A DNA stretch of 64,000 nucleotides from Qipengyuania sp. YIM B01966. GTDB taxonomy: Bacteria; Pseudomonadota; Alphaproteobacteria; Sphingomonadales; Sphingomonadaceae. The notes under the pieces were generated by a model. The model worked only from the letters and a program-made list of their open reading frames with translations. It was not told where the DNA came from and ran no database searches. Positions 11,400 through 20,958 of this stretch are shown in pieces (within the stretch, counting starts at the first letter, position 1; each line of letters opens with the position of its first letter). The stretch is from the NCBI RefSeq assembly GCF_016461955.1, contig NZ_JADMNM010000003.1, forward strand, positions 24,846 to 88,845, given 5' to 3'. A program made the translations under genes and the position numbers.

Positions 11400-12167
11400 A
11401 TGGAAGCCTTTGCGCCCGATTTATCGACCTATGCGCTGCTGACCGGGGTGGCGGTGCTGACCGGATTTGTCGACGCGATTGCGGGTGGCGGCGGGCTGGT
11501 GATGATGCCGGCGCTGCTCGGCGCAGGGCTGCCGCCACATCTGGCGCTGGGGACGAACAAGCTGCAATCGGTGTTCGGTACCAGCATGGCGTGCTGGAAT
11601 TACTGGCGCGGCGGGCTGGTGGATTGGCGGCACAATTGGCCGTGGGTGGTGGTGGCCTTTGCCGGCGCGGCGATGGGGGCATGGCTCGTCCAGCAAGTCT
11701 CGCCCGGCGCGCTCGGCTATGTCATTCCGGTGCTGCTGCTGGCGATGGCGGCGTATGTCATCCTGTCACCGCGCATGACCGACGAGGACGCGCATATCCG
11801 GCTGACGCGCGGCAAATATGCCCCGGTTGCGGGCGCTATCGGCCTCTATGACGGGTTTTTCGGCCCCGGCACCGGGCAGTTTTTCACCGCCAGCCTGGTG
11901 GCCCTGCGCGGCCAGGGGCTGACGCGCGCGACCGCCAACACCAAGCTGCTCAACGCCGCGACCAACTGGGCGTCGGTCGGAATGTTCGCGCTCGGCGGCA
12001 AGATGGTCTGGCTGCTGGGGCTAAGCATGGCCGGCGGGGGGATGCTGGGCGGCTATCTCGGCTCGCACTTCGCCATGCGGCACGGGGCGCGGATTATCCG
12101 CCCGCTGATAATCGTCGCCTCACTCGGCCTGACGGCGCGGCTGATCTGGGGCTGGTTCGCGGGATGA
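11400..12167 (+). CDS. TauE/SafE-family membrane permease
   Basis: A 255-residue integral membrane protein of the TauE/SafE (former DUF81) family, proposed anion or sulfonate exporters. It has about eight hydrophobic segments and the family glycine motifs [19 protein letters not shown] near residue 22 and [14 protein letters not shown] near 145, with internal repeat symmetry. Start ATG 11400 lies 40 bp from the divergent tgt start. The substrate cannot be told from sequence. A long hairpin follows the stop. Confidence 0.88.
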   Translation: MEAFAPDLSTYALLTGVAVLTGFVDAIAGGGGLVMMPALLGAGLPPHLALGTNKLQSVFGTSMACWNYWRGGLVDWRHNWPWVVVAFAGAAMGAWLVQQVSPGALGYVIPVLLLAMAAYVILSPRMTDEDAHIRLTRGKYAPVAGAIGLYDGFFGPGTGQFFTASLVALRGQGLTRATANTKLLNAATNWASVGMFALGGKMVWLLGLSMAGGGMLGGYLGSHFAMRHGARIIRPLIIVASLGLTARLIWGWFAG

Positions 12168-12170
12168 ACG

Positions 12171-12199
12171 GCCCCTCCCGGTGCAACGCCGGGAGGGGC
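12171..12199. terminator. 11-bp-stem hairpin between convergent tauE-like and OMP genes
   Basis: GCCCCTCCCGG and CCGGGAGGGGC form a perfect 11-bp stem with the 7-nt loop TGCAACG. It starts 3 bp after the permease stop and ends 7 bp before the OMP gene stop. No U-tract follows on either strand, so it is a terminator-like or mRNA-end-protecting hairpin. Confidence 0.6.
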
Positions 12200-12206
12200 A
12201 GAATAA

Positions 12207-12764
12207 TCAGAATGAGAACATCACGCCGGCGGTGCCGCGCACGCTGTCGAACCCGACCGTATCGACGTTGAACCGCAGCGCCGCGCCGCCGACCGGGAGT
12301 TCTGCACCTGCGCCGACGAGGACATCGCCGGTCGAATCGTCGATCCCGTCAAGCGAGCCGGCCGGGACCGGCACGTCGACCAGCTTTTCGAGGTCGATAT
12401 CGACCTGCTGATAGCCGCCGCGCAGATAATATTTCGCGCCGCCCGCATTGCGCATCCCGAGGCGCAGCGACACCCCATATTCGCTGTCGATTACCGAGGT
12501 GCCAAAATGATAGTTGGCTTCGACACCGGCGAACATACGCTTACCCATCGGGAAATCGACACCGCCGACGACACCGATGATCGGGCTGCCGTCGTTGATT
12601 TCCAGACCAACCACCTGCGCGACAGCTTCTGTTTCGACGCCAAGGTCGTGATAGGCTGCCGACACACCGATGAACGGCTGCGCAGTGGCGGCCTACGCCG
12701 CGACAATTGCCGGGGCAGCGGCCATGCCAGCGGCGATGGCGAACAGAGCAACTGATTTTTTCAT
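12207..12764 (-). pseudogene. Small beta-barrel outer membrane protein gene with in-frame amber stop
   Basis: Reading from ATG 12764 gives a signal peptide (MKKSVALFAIAAGMAAAPAI-VAA), then TAG at 12695-12693, then AATAQPFIGVSAAYHDLG and an opacity-type small beta-barrel (GVEANYHFGTS, YYLRGGYQQVDIDL) ending in GVMFSF, the C-terminal Phe signature of OMPs. The stop is the only break; both halves are in one frame, and CAG (Gln, giving VAAQA, a good signal-peptidase site) is one transition away. A GTG-initiated fragment from 12665 would lack the signal peptide. It could be a true nonsense mutation, a suppressed stop or a sequencing error. Confidence 0.8.
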
Positions 12765-12861
12765 TCTGATCCCCTCTTGCGATGCGCCGGTCCAAACGGC
12801 GCGTTCGTTGTGGCTAGACGCATTTTTCTTGCGTCTGACTGAAAAAATGACTGGGGCTGGA

Positions 12862-13278
12862 TCAAATATGGCGGTTGCGTTCGACCAACGACACAAGCTG
12901 GTCGCGCAACTGCTTCCAGGCGGTGCGCTCGTCAGACGCGCTTGATGGAACCGACGAGAGAATGACATCGATGGCCGCCTCGATCATTCCGCGATACCAA
13001 TCCGGCGGCACATCGAGCGCCACGCGGTGATGTGGCACGGACGTGTCCATATCGATGCGAATTTCCATCGGTGCTTCGTGCCAGCGCATGATGTAGTGCA
13101 GTGTATTGCCGACCATCTCGGCCTCGAGGCCATGCGGATCGTGGGGCGCGTGATGGCGAAAGCTCGCTTCGGCCTCGGGCATCCGGCGATAGAATTCGCG
13201 CATCACCAGCGGCGTGATATCGCCGAGTTGTTCGGCCGCGCGTTCAAGCCCGCGTTCGATCAGCGCCGCGTCAGCCAC
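12862..13278 (-). CDS. Globin-like protein (tentative)
   Basis: A 138-residue protein starting with GTG 13278 that overlaps the queA stop by 8 bp, so it is translationally coupled to queA. It is mostly helical ([39 protein letters not shown], ending [16 protein letters not shown]). [20 protein letters not shown] resembles the proximal-His F-helix pattern of bacterial globins (H...GV.P..Y). That is pattern matching only; heme binding is an inference. An unclassified helical protein is the alternative. Confidence 0.5.
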   Translation of the reverse strand: MADAALIERGLERAAEQLGDITPLVMREFYRRMPEAEASFRHHAPHDPHGLEAEMVGNTLHYIMRWHEAPMEIRIDMDTSVPHHRVALDVPPDWYRGMIEAAIDVILSSVPSSASDERTAWKQLRDQLVSLVERNRHI

Positions 13279-14332
13279 CGGCGCGTTCCGGCAGCAGCAG
13301 CGAGGAATCACCGTAGGAATAGAACCGATATCCTTCCGCAATCGCGTGCGCATAGGCGGCCTGCATCCGTTCCAGACCGATCAAAGCGCTCACCAGCATG
13401 AACAGGGTCGAGCGGGGCAGATGGAAATTGGTTATCAGCCCGTCCACCGCGCGGAACCGATAGCCGGGGGTAATGAAGATCGCCGTGTCGCCTTCGAACG
13501 GCTGGATTATACCCTGCGCGTCCGCCGCGCTCTCCAACAGTCGCAGACTGGTGGTGCCGACCGCGATCAGCCGCCCGCCCCGCGCGCGCACGGCATTGAG
13601 GCGGGATGCTGTCGCCGCGTCGATCCGGCCCCATTCGGCGTGCATCTGATGGTCGCCGGTGTCGTCTGCCTTGACCGGCAGAAACGTCCCTGCCCCGACA
13701 TGGAGCGTCAGCGTCTCGCGCCCGATCCCCGCATCGTCGAGCGCGCCCAGCAGTCCGGGCGTGAAATGCAGCGCCGCAGTCGGGGCGGCGACGGCACCGT
13801 CCTGCGCGGCGAAGATGGTCTGATAGTCCTCCCGGTCGCGCGCATCGGTGGCACGCTTGCCAGCGATATAAGGCGGCAGCGGCATCGTGCCGGCGCGTTC
13901 CAGCAGCACCTCGACCGGCTCGTCACCAGCGAAACTCAGCGTCCAGCTGCCGTCCTCATGGCGCTGTTCCGCCACCGCGCTGACATCGGCGGGAAAGTCA
14001 ATCCGGTCGCCGGGGCGCAGACGCTTGCCATTGCGGATAAAGGCCTGCCAGCGCCGCGGATCGATGCGCTTGTGCAGCGTCGCGCCAATCCGCGCGCCTT
14101 CCCCACCATCCGCACCTTCGCGGCGCCCGTCGAGTTGGGCGGGAATGACTCGCGTGTCGTTGAACACCAGCACATCGCCGGGCGCGAGGAGACGCGGGAG
14201 ATCGCGGACTGCGGCGTCAGCAAACGCGCCCTCGCCCCCGACCACCAGCATCCGTGCCGCATCACGCGGGCTGACAGGCCGCAGCGCAATCCGTTCGGGC
14301 GGCAACTCGAAATCGAACAGATCGACCTGCAT
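13271..14332 (-). CDS. queA: S-adenosylmethionine:tRNA ribosyltransferase-isomerase
   Basis: QueA builds epoxyqueuosine on tRNA by transferring and isomerising the ribosyl part of SAM. The 353-residue product starts [17 protein letters not shown] (ATG 14332) and has [37 protein letters not shown] and the C-terminal [20 protein letters not shown], all standard for the family. An ATG 15 bp upstream is possible but less typical. It follows the cyclophilin gene by 24 bp and overlaps the globin-like gene downstream. Confidence 0.97.
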   Translation of the reverse strand: MQVDLFDFELPPERIALRPVSPRDAARMLVVGGEGAFADAAVRDLPRLLAPGDVLVFNDTRVIPAQLDGRREGADGGEGARIGATLHKRIDPRRWQAFIRNGKRLRPGDRIDFPADVSAVAEQRHEDGSWTLSFAGDEPVEVLLERAGTMPLPPYIAGKRATDARDREDYQTIFAAQDGAVAAPTAALHFTPGLLGALDDAGIGRETLTLHVGAGTFLPVKADDTGDHQMHAEWGRIDAATASRLNAVRARGGRLIAVGTTSLRLLESAADAQGIIQPFEGDTAIFITPGYRFRAVDGLITNFHLPRSTLFMLVSALIGLERMQAAYAHAIAEGYRFYSYGDSSLLLPERAGG

Positions 14333-14356
14333 CGCGCCAAGGCCCAAGCGGGCGGA

Positions 14357-15055
14357 TTATTGGCCCGGCTGGGTGTCGGTCTGCGGGGCGTTGAGCTGGT
14401 CGGCGGTAATCGGCTCTGCCGCCGGCGCGGGCTGATAGGCCGGTACCGGGCGGCCATCCGCCGCGATCGAGGCCTGGATGATCCGCGTGGGGTTGGCCGG
14501 CGGTTCGCCCCGCGTGATCGCGTCAACCGCGTCCATCCCGGCGATTACCCGCCCGAAATTGGTATAGCGCCGGTCGAGCGAGAAGCGCGGGTAGAAGACG
14601 ATGAAGAACTGGCTGTTGGCGCTGTCTTCCGCCTGCGCCCGGGCCATCGACACCGTCCCGCGCACGTGCGGCATCGGGTTAAATTCAGCGGCAAGGTCAG
14701 GCAGCGGAGAGCCGCCCGTGCCGGTGCCGGTCGGATCGCCGGTCTGCGCCATGAACCCTTCGATCACCCGGTGGAAGATGACCCCGTCGTAAAAGCCCTG
14801 GCGGGTCAGCGTCTTGACCCGTTCGACATGGGCAGGTGCCCAGTCAGGCATCAGCCGGATGGCGACGCGGCGGCCGTTCGAAAGGTCGAGCAGCAGGATG
14901 TTTTCCGGATCGGCGCTGACGTCGTAATTGATCGGCGCATAGACCCGCGGGGCAGTAGGCGCGGCATCGGCAGCAGCCTCTTGCGCGTTAGCCAGCGGCG
15001 AAACCATTGCGAGCGAAACCAGCGCACCCGCGGCAATCAGGCGTTTGAACATCAT
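14357..15055 (-). CDS. Secreted cyclophilin-type peptidyl-prolyl isomerase
   Basis: A 232-residue cyclophilin with a Sec signal peptide (MFKRLIAAGALVSLAMVSPL, cleavage after ANA), so it acts in the periplasm on proline peptide bonds. Catalytic-site motifs FYDGVIFHRVIEGFMAQTGD, GGSPLPDLAAEF and NSQFFIVF are present, as is FGRVIAGMDAVD. A low-complexity Pro/Ala tail follows residue 205. The start is ATG 15055 or the next codon. It sits between coaD and queA on the same strand. Confidence 0.93.
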   Translation of the reverse strand: MMFKRLIAAGALVSLAMVSPLANAQEAAADAAPTAPRVYAPINYDVSADPENILLLDLSNGRRVAIRLMPDWAPAHVERVKTLTRQGFYDGVIFHRVIEGFMAQTGDPTGTGTGGSPLPDLAAEFNPMPHVRGTVSMARAQAEDSANSQFFIVFYPRFSLDRRYTNFGRVIAGMDAVDAITRGEPPANPTRIIQASIAADGRPVPAYQPAPAAEPITADQLNAPQTDTQPGQ

Positions 15056-15127
15056 CTACCCGTCTGTCTGAAGAATTGCTGCCGCCCTACCCGTTGCGGT
15101 CTGTCACTTCAATGAATGATCGGCGCT

Positions 15128-15652
15128 TCAATAATCGCCCTGCCGGCCGATCTCACCCACCCGCCGTTCGACATCTTCGCACACCGCATGGCTGACGAAG
15201 GGCGCGATATTGCCGCCGAAGAGGGCGATCTCCTTCACCAGCCGCGAGGCGATCGGTTGCAACGAGACATCGGCCATCAGGAACACCGTCTCGATCTCGT
15301 CGTCGATCTGCTGGTTCATCCCCGCCATCTGATATTCGTATTCGAAATCCGCCACCGCGCGCAGCCCGCGCAGGATGACGCTGGCGCCTTGCGCACGGGC
15401 GAATTTCATCAGCAGCGCGTTGAACCCGACCACCTCGACATTGCCAAGACGCATATCGGCGATTTCGCGGCGGACCATCGCCAGCCGTTCGTCGGTGGTG
15501 AACATCGGATTCTTCGACGGGTTGGTGGTGACCCCGATGATAAGCCGGTCCACCAGCTTGGCACCGCGGCGGATGATGTCGGAGTGACCGAGCGTGATGG
15601 GGTCAAACGTGCCGGGATAGACGCCAATGCGCGCCGCAGACTGCTCGCTCAC
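15128..15652 (-). CDS. coaD: Phosphopantetheine adenylyltransferase
   Basis: CoaD adenylylates 4'-phosphopantetheine in CoA synthesis. The 174-residue product has the nucleotidyltransferase motif IGVYPGTFDPITLGHSDII at the N-terminus, SVILRGLRAVADFEYEYQMA and the C-terminal PIASRLVKEIALFGG. The GTG start at 15652 overlaps the ispA stop (GTGA), so it is translationally coupled to ispA. Confidence 0.97.
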   Translation of the reverse strand: MSEQSAARIGVYPGTFDPITLGHSDIIRRGAKLVDRLIIGVTTNPSKNPMFTTDERLAMVRREIADMRLGNVEVVGFNALLMKFARAQGASVILRGLRAVADFEYEYQMAGMNQQIDDEIETVFLMADVSLQPIASRLVKEIALFGGNIAPFVSHAVCEDVERRVGEIGRQGDY

Positions 15653-16560
15653 CTGTCCCTCTCCACGATATAGCGCGCCAGATCGCGCAGCAGGTTCGCC
15701 TCTTCGCCGTAATGGGCCAGATGCGCGATGGCCTGGTCGGCCAGCGCATCGGCCTGCGCCCGCGCGCCCTCGGCCCCCATCAGCGTCAGAAAGGTCTGCT
15801 TGCCCTGCCCGTCATCCTTGCGCAGCGCCTTGCCGGCGAGCACCTCGTCCCCTTCGGCATCGAGCAGATCGTCGGCGATCTGGAAGGCAAGGCCGATATC
15901 GCGCGCATAGTTCAGCAATGGCCCGCGCCCTTCCGGCGGCAGCTTGGCCAGCGCCGCGCCCATTTCGACCGCCGCGCCGAGCAAGGCGCCGGTCTTGAGC
16001 TGTTGCAGCCGGGTAATGGCGTGGACGTCAAAGCTTGCCTCGCTGGCGGCGATATCCATCATCTGCCCGCCGGCCATGCCGTTCACCCCGCTCGCGCGCG
16101 CTAGGATGCTGACCAGCTCGGACTGGACGAACGGATCGCTGCTGACTTCGGGCATGGTGAGGATTTCGAACGCCAGCGCCAGCAGCGCATCGCCGGCCAG
16201 CACCGCGCTCGCTTCGTCGAAGGCGATGTGCGCAGTCGGCTTGCCGTGGCGCATGGCATCATCATCCATGCAGGGCAGATCGTCATGCACCAGCGAATAG
16301 ATGTGGATCGCCTCGATCGCGCAGCCGGCCAGGATGGCGCTCTCTCGATCAGCGCCGAACATCTGTGCGACGGTAATCAGCAATAACGGCCGCAGCCGCT
16401 TGCCGCCGCCGATCGCGGCGTAGCGCATCGTTTCGACCAGCCGGGCGCGCGGATCTTCGGGCACGGGCAGCAGTCCGTCGAAGGCGCGGTCGATATCCTG
16501 CCGGATTTCGCCGAGCGCAGCCGCGAGCGCCGGCGGCGCGGCCGTGGCGGTGTCAGCCAT
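15649..16560 (-). CDS. ispA: Polyprenyl synthetase (farnesyl diphosphate synthase)
   Basis: A trans-isoprenyl diphosphate synthase of 303 residues. It has the first aspartate-rich motif HDDLPCMDDDAMRHGKPT, GGGKRLRPLL upstream of it, and the second motif FQIADDLLDAEGD. The two extra residues between the Asp pairs of the first motif (DDLPCMDDD) are typical of bacterial short-chain FPP synthases. Start ATG 16560 overlaps xseB by 8 bp. The usual neighbour dxs is not present here. Confidence 0.93.
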   Translation of the reverse strand: MADTATAAPPALAAALGEIRQDIDRAFDGLLPVPEDPRARLVETMRYAAIGGGKRLRPLLLITVAQMFGADRESAILAGCAIEAIHIYSLVHDDLPCMDDDAMRHGKPTAHIAFDEASAVLAGDALLALAFEILTMPEVSSDPFVQSELVSILARASGVNGMAGGQMMDIAASEASFDVHAITRLQQLKTGALLGAAVEMGAALAKLPPEGRGPLLNYARDIGLAFQIADDLLDAEGDEVLAGKALRKDDGQGKQTFLTLMGAEGARAQADALADQAIAHLAHYGEEANLLRDLARYIVERDR

Positions 16561-16813
16561 CGGCGTCGAACGGCTGCGTGCCGACGGGGCGCCCTTCCGG
16601 GCCCTGCACGATCTTCTCGATCCGCGCCTGCGCCGCGTCGAGCCGCGCCTGGCAATGCAGCCGCAATTCCTCCCCCCGTTCGTAAAGCGTAATCGAATCG
16701 TCGAGCGGCACGTCGCCGCTTTCGAGCTTGCGGACGACATCCTCGAGCGCGCGCAAGGCCTCTTCGAAGCTCATCCCGCTGACGGGCGGGGCAGCTGGAC
16801 CACTTTCATTCAT
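16553..16813 (-). CDS. xseB: Exodeoxyribonuclease VII small subunit
   Basis: An 86-residue helical protein with MSFEEALRALEDVVRKLESG, VPLDDSITLYERGEELRLHC and LDAAQARIEKI, the full XseB pattern. It partners XseA (not in this window) in exonuclease VII. It is the first gene of a leftward run xseB-ispA-coaD-cyclophilin-queA-globin-like. Confidence 0.95.
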   Translation of the reverse strand: MNESGPAAPPVSGMSFEEALRALEDVVRKLESGDVPLDDSITLYERGEELRLHCQARLDAAQARIEKIVQGPEGRPVGTQPFDADG

Positions 16814-16880
16814 GGCGCGGAGCTTTGACTTCCCCGCCCGTCGCGGTCAAGCAGAGCAAACAAGAGGAGGCGCCGCCGCC

Positions 16881-17555
16881 ATGTTCATCGGCCACTGGGC
16901 CCCGGCGTTCGCCGCTGCCGCCCTGCAGCGCGCGCCGCGCCTGCCGGTGCTGGTGCTGGCGGCGCAGGTGGTGGACTGGCTGTTCTTCGCGCTGCTGCCC
17001 TTGGGGATCGAGCGGATGCGCGTGGTGCCCGGCATTAGCGCGATGAACCCGATGGACCTCTACCACCTGCCCTACACCCACAGCCTTTTAGGTGGTGCGG
17101 CCATCGGCGTGTTGTTCGCACTCGCTTGCCTCGGATTTACCGGCAACCGGCGCGGCGCGTTGATCGCCGGGCTGGTCGTGCTGTCGCATTGGGCGCTCGA
17201 CTGGCTGGTCCATGTGCCTGACCTGACATTGGCCGGCAGTCCGCCCAAACTGGGACTTGGGCTGTGGAACCGTCCCGCCATCGCGATCCCGCTCGAGTTG
17301 GGGGTGATCGGTGCGGGGTTGTGGCTTTATACCCGCGCTATGCGCCCTTCGGCGATGCGGTTGGCGGTGTTTGCGCTCGTGCTGCTCGCGTTTCAGCTGG
17401 TCAACTGGTTCGGTCCGCCGCCACAAGCCGTCACCCTCTCCCTTAGCCTGACCGCGCTGGCCGCGTTCGGCTTGGTCACGCTGCTGGCCTGGTGGCTCGA
17501 CACCAGCACCAATCTCCCCCGCGCAGGGCTGGCGATTGACGCCCGGCGCGGCTAA
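16881..17555 (+). CDS. Membrane protein, possibly YdjM/DUF457-like
   Basis: A 224-residue protein with about six hydrophobic segments starting FIGHWAPAFAAAAL. It carries YTHSLLGGAA near residue 70 and SHWALDWLVHVPDLTL near residue 105; paired 'THS' and 'H..LDW..H' motifs recall the LexA-regulated YdjM/DUF457 metal-dependent membrane hydrolases. That link is suggestive only, and no activity is assigned. ATG 16881 is preceded by AGGAGG at 16865-16870, a strong ribosome site. It is divergent from xseB and 9 bp before purL. Confidence 0.65.
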   Translation: MFIGHWAPAFAAAALQRAPRLPVLVLAAQVVDWLFFALLPLGIERMRVVPGISAMNPMDLYHLPYTHSLLGGAAIGVLFALACLGFTGNRRGALIAGLVVLSHWALDWLVHVPDLTLAGSPPKLGLGLWNRPAIAIPLELGVIGAGLWLYTRAMRPSAMRLAVFALVLLAFQLVNWFGPPPQAVTLSLSLTALAAFGLVTLLAWWLDTSTNLPRAGLAIDARRG

Positions 17556-17564
17556 GGGCGCGCC

Positions 17565-19742
17565 ATGAGCGACATCACCCCCGAAATCGTCGAGTCCCAC
17601 GGCCTCTCCCGCGAAGAATATGACCGCGTGCTGAGCGCGCTGGGCCGCGAGCCGAACCTGGTCGAACTCGGCATCTTTTCGGTGATGTGGTCCGAACATT
17701 GCAGCTATAAAAGCTCGCGTATCCACCTCAAGAACCTGCCGACCGAGGCGCCGTGGGTGATCTGCGGCCCGGGCGAGAATGCCGGTGTGATCGATATCGG
17801 CGACGGCCAGGCGGCCATCTTCAAGATGGAGAGCCACAACCACCCATCCTATATCGAACCCTATCAGGGTGCGGCGACGGGGGTTGGCGGCATCCTGCGC
17901 GATGTGTTCACCATGGGCGCGCGGCCGGTCGCAAACGCCAATGCGCTGCGCTTCGGCCGGCCGGACCACCCGAAGATGCAGCATCTGGTGAAGGGCGTGG
18001 TCGCGGGGATTGGCGGCTATGGCAATTGTGTCGGCGTGCCGACCGTCGCGGGCGAAACCAATTTCCACCCGGGCTATGATGGCAACATCCTCGTCAATGC
18101 GATGACGGTGGGCGTCGCCGATGCCGACAAGATCTTCTATTCGGCCGCCACCGGGCTCGGCAATCCGATCGTTTATGTCGGCTCCAAGACCGGGCGCGAC
18201 GGGATCCACGGCGCGACGATGGCGAGCGCCGAGTTTGACGAGAATTCGGACGAGAAGCGCCCCACTGTCCAGGTCGGCGATCCGTTTACGGAAAAGCTGC
18301 TGATCGAGGCCTGCCTCGAACTGATGGCAACCGATGCGATCGTCGCGATCCAGGATATGGGCGCGGCCGGCCTCACCTCCTCCAGCGTCGAGATGGCATC
18401 GAAGGGCGGCGCGGGTATCCGGCTCGACATGAACGCCGTGCCCTGCCGCGAAGAGGGAATGACCCCGTACGAGATGATGCTCAGCGAGAGCCAGGAGCGG
18501 ATGCTGATGGTGCTGAAGCCCGGTCGCGAGGCCGAGGCCGAGGCGATTTTCCGCAAATGGGAACTCGATTTCGCGGTCATCGGCGAGGTGACTGATACCG
18601 GGCACATGGTGCTCGAATGGAACGGCGAAGTGGTGTGCGACATTCCGCTCGCCCCGCTGGCCGATGACGCCCCGCTCTATGACCGGCCCTACCTCTCGCA
18701 GGACGAGTATAAGGCCTGGGCGCAGGTCAAACCGCTGGGTGCGGTGCCCGAGAGGACCGATATCGCCGCCGATCTGCTCAAGCTGATGGCCTCGCCCGAC
18801 CTTGCCAGCCGGCGGTGGATTTACGAACAATATGACAGCCAGGTCGGTGCCGACACCTTGCAGACCGGCGGCGATGCCGGCGTGGTGCGCGTGCACGGCA
18901 CGAACAAGGCGCTGGCGACCACTACCGATTGCACGCCGCGCTATGTCTATGCCGACCCTTTCGAGGGCGGCAAGCAGGCGGTGGCCGAAGCCTATCGCAA
19001 TCTCTGCGCGGTCGGCGCGCGGCCGCTGGCGATCACCAATTGCCTCAATTTCGGATCGCCCCAGCGGCCCGAGATCATGGCCCAGATCGTCCACGCCCTC
19101 GACGGCATGGGCGAGGCCTGCCGCGCGCTCGATTTCCCCGTCGTGAGCGGCAACGTCAGCCTGTACAACGAAAGCAAGGCGACCGGCGGCGGCAGCGCGA
19201 TCCTGCCCACCCCTGCGATCGGAGGCGTCGGCCTGCTCGACGATTATACGCAGATGGCGCGGATCGGCTTCGCCGCTGAGAGCGACGAGATTTTCGTGAT
19301 CGGCAGTGACGTGGAAACGCTCGGCCAGAGCCTCTATTTGCGCGTCGTGCATGGCGCGGAAGCGGGCGCGCCGCCGGCAGTGGACCTTGCCGCCGAACGC
19401 CAACTGGGCGAGGCTGTCCGCAGCCTGATCGCCAGCGGCGCGGTGAGCGCGGTCCACGATGTCAGCGATGGCGGACTGCTGGTGGCGGTGGCCGAAATGG
19501 CGCTGGCGAGCGGCATTGGCGCAGAACTGGAGCCGCTGAGGGCGGCGGCGGCGTTTGGCGAGGCGCAGGGCCGCTATGTGGTCACCGCGCGCGATGCCGC
19601 TGCGCTCGAAGGGCACGGGCTGCCGGTGCGCCGGATTGGGCGCACCGGCGGCGATGCGCTTATCATCAACGGCCAGCCGCTCGCGCTCGCCGACCTCCGC
19701 ACCGCGCATCAGAGCTTCTTCCGCGACTGGATGGAGGGGTGA
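17565..19742 (+). CDS. purL: Phosphoribosylformylglycinamidine synthase subunit PurL
   Basis: PurL catalyses the fourth step of purine synthesis with PurS and PurQ. At 725 residues it is the small (multi-subunit) form. It shows the start [73 protein letters not shown] and, in the second AIRS half, [12 protein letters not shown]. The stop overlaps the DUF72 gene start (GTGA). Confidence 0.97.
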   Translation: MSDITPEIVESHGLSREEYDRVLSALGREPNLVELGIFSVMWSEHCSYKSSRIHLKNLPTEAPWVICGPGENAGVIDIGDGQAAIFKMESHNHPSYIEPYQGAATGVGGILRDVFTMGARPVANANALRFGRPDHPKMQHLVKGVVAGIGGYGNCVGVPTVAGETNFHPGYDGNILVNAMTVGVADADKIFYSAATGLGNPIVYVGSKTGRDGIHGATMASAEFDENSDEKRPTVQVGDPFTEKLLIEACLELMATDAIVAIQDMGAAGLTSSSVEMASKGGAGIRLDMNAVPCREEGMTPYEMMLSESQERMLMVLKPGREAEAEAIFRKWELDFAVIGEVTDTGHMVLEWNGEVVCDIPLAPLADDAPLYDRPYLSQDEYKAWAQVKPLGAVPERTDIAADLLKLMASPDLASRRWIYEQYDSQVGADTLQTGGDAGVVRVHGTNKALATTTDCTPRYVYADPFEGGKQAVAEAYRNLCAVGARPLAITNCLNFGSPQRPEIMAQIVHALDGMGEACRALDFPVVSGNVSLYNESKATGGGSAILPTPAIGGVGLLDDYTQMARIGFAAESDEIFVIGSDVETLGQSLYLRVVHGAEAGAPPAVDLAAERQLGEAVRSLIASGAVSAVHDVSDGGLLVAVAEMALASGIGAELEPLRAAAAFGEAQGRYVVTARDAAALEGHGLPVRRIGRTGGDALIINGQPLALADLRTAHQSFFRDWMEG

Positions 19743-20479
19743 CGATCAGCGTCGGCGTCGGCGGCTGGACCTACGAGCCGTGGCGCGATGGCACCTTCTA
19801 CCCCGTCGGGCTGCCGGAGAAAAGCGAGCTCGAATACGCCTCCCGTGCGCTGACCGCGATTGAGATCAACGCGACCTATTACGGCCGCCAGAAGCCGCAG
19901 AGCTGGGAGAAATGGGCCGCCGCGGTGCCCGATGGGTTCGTGTTCTCGCTCAAGGCATCGCAATACACCATACGGCGCAAGGTGCTGGCCGAAGGCGGCG
20001 AAAGCATCCGCAAATTCCTTGAACAGGGGTTCACCGCGCTCGGTGACAAGCTCGGCCCGATCAACTGGCAGTTCAAGGACGACAAACGGTTCGACCGCGA
20101 GGATTTCGCCCGCTTCCTCGACCTGATCCCCGACCAGAAGGACGGCGTCGCCTTGCGCCACGCGCTCGAAGTGCGCGATGAAAGTTTCCGCGATACCGCG
20201 TTCCTCGACCTCGCCAAGGGCCGCAACATGGCGGTGGTGTTCGCCGACCGCGCGGATTTCCCCGCTATCGCCGAGCAGACCGCTGACTTCACTTATGCGC
20301 GCCTTCAGCAGAGCCGCGAAGAGGAGACCGCCGGCTACCCCCCGGCCGAGCTGGACCGCTGGGCGCGGCAGGCACGGGAATGGGCCTCGGGCGGCCGCGA
20401 TGTCTTCGTGTTCTTCATCAGCGGCGCCAAGCACCGCAACCCCGCCGCGGCGCTGGGGCTGATCGAACGGCTCGCCTAG
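19739..20479 (+). CDS. DUF72 family protein
   Basis: A 246-residue TIM-barrel-like protein of the DUF72 (YecE) family, function unknown. It has [18 protein letters not shown] at the N-terminus, [31 protein letters not shown], and the C-terminal [17 protein letters not shown]. The GTG start overlaps the purL stop, so it is coupled to purL. The stop TAG lies in the palindrome CTAG that also supplies the stop of the convergent COQ4-like gene. Confidence 0.92.
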   Translation: MTISVGVGGWTYEPWRDGTFYPVGLPEKSELEYASRALTAIEINATYYGRQKPQSWEKWAAAVPDGFVFSLKASQYTIRRKVLAEGGESIRKFLEQGFTALGDKLGPINWQFKDDKRFDREDFARFLDLIPDQKDGVALRHALEVRDESFRDTAFLDLAKGRNMAVVFADRADFPAIAEQTADFTYARLQQSREEETAGYPPAELDRWARQAREWASGGRDVFVFFISGAKHRNPAAALGLIERLA

Positions 20480-20913
20480 GCCGCGAGCGGCGGAGCAGCT
20501 GCGGGCTGCTCGTTCCACAAATCATAGGGTTCGAGCCCGGCCGCGCGCCAGATCCGGTGGACCTCGTGATACCAGCGCGCCGGGGTGATGTTCAGCCGCT
20601 GGCGAACCTCTTCGATCGGCATCGCCAACAGGTCTGTCACCGGCTGTTCGACCAGCCGCGGGCATGCCTTGCCCAATTTCTGCCCTTCGCGAATCGCGCG
20701 GAAGATCGGCGCGCGGACCGGGACAGTGCGGGTCAGGTGCAGCCCCCAGGCATAGCCAATGAACAGGTGCGACGGGCTCGGCTGCTGCGAATAGGTGAAG
20801 GCCAGCACACATTGTTCGCCCAGCGCATCGCGGCCATTGCCGGTCAGCCCGTGTAGCAGATCGTGCGTATCGCGCAGGCGATGGCCGTACCATTCCATCC
20901 GGTCGTGCAGCAT
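20476..20913 (-). CDS. Short COQ4-family protein, N-terminus missing
   Basis: COQ4 proteins act in ubiquinone biosynthesis. The 145 residues match the second half of the family: EWYGHRLRDTHDLLHGLTGNG with the HDxxH metal motif and downstream E, ALGEQCVLAFTYSQQPSP, REGQKLGKACPRLVEQP, and PARWYHEVHRIWRAAGLEPYDL. Family members are usually about 220-280 residues; here an in-frame TAA lies 33 bp before the ATG and serB ends 45 bp upstream, so the N-terminal helical half is absent. It may be a decaying gene or a working short form. Confidence 0.75.
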   Translation of the reverse strand: MLHDRMEWYGHRLRDTHDLLHGLTGNGRDALGEQCVLAFTYSQQPSPSHLFIGYAWGLHLTRTVPVRAPIFRAIREGQKLGKACPRLVEQPVTDLLAMPIEEVRQRLNITPARWYHEVHRIWRAAGLEPYDLWNEQPAAAPPLAA

Positions 20914-20958
20914 CGGCCGCTCTTCATTCTCCCCGAATGGGAATTACTGACATGGCTG

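Noticed and set aside
17088-19709. An 873-residue open frame antisense to purL
   Set aside because: It is a mirror of a GC-rich gene; its sequence is low-complexity Arg/His/Gly-rich with no domain, while purL on the plus strand carries all family motifs.
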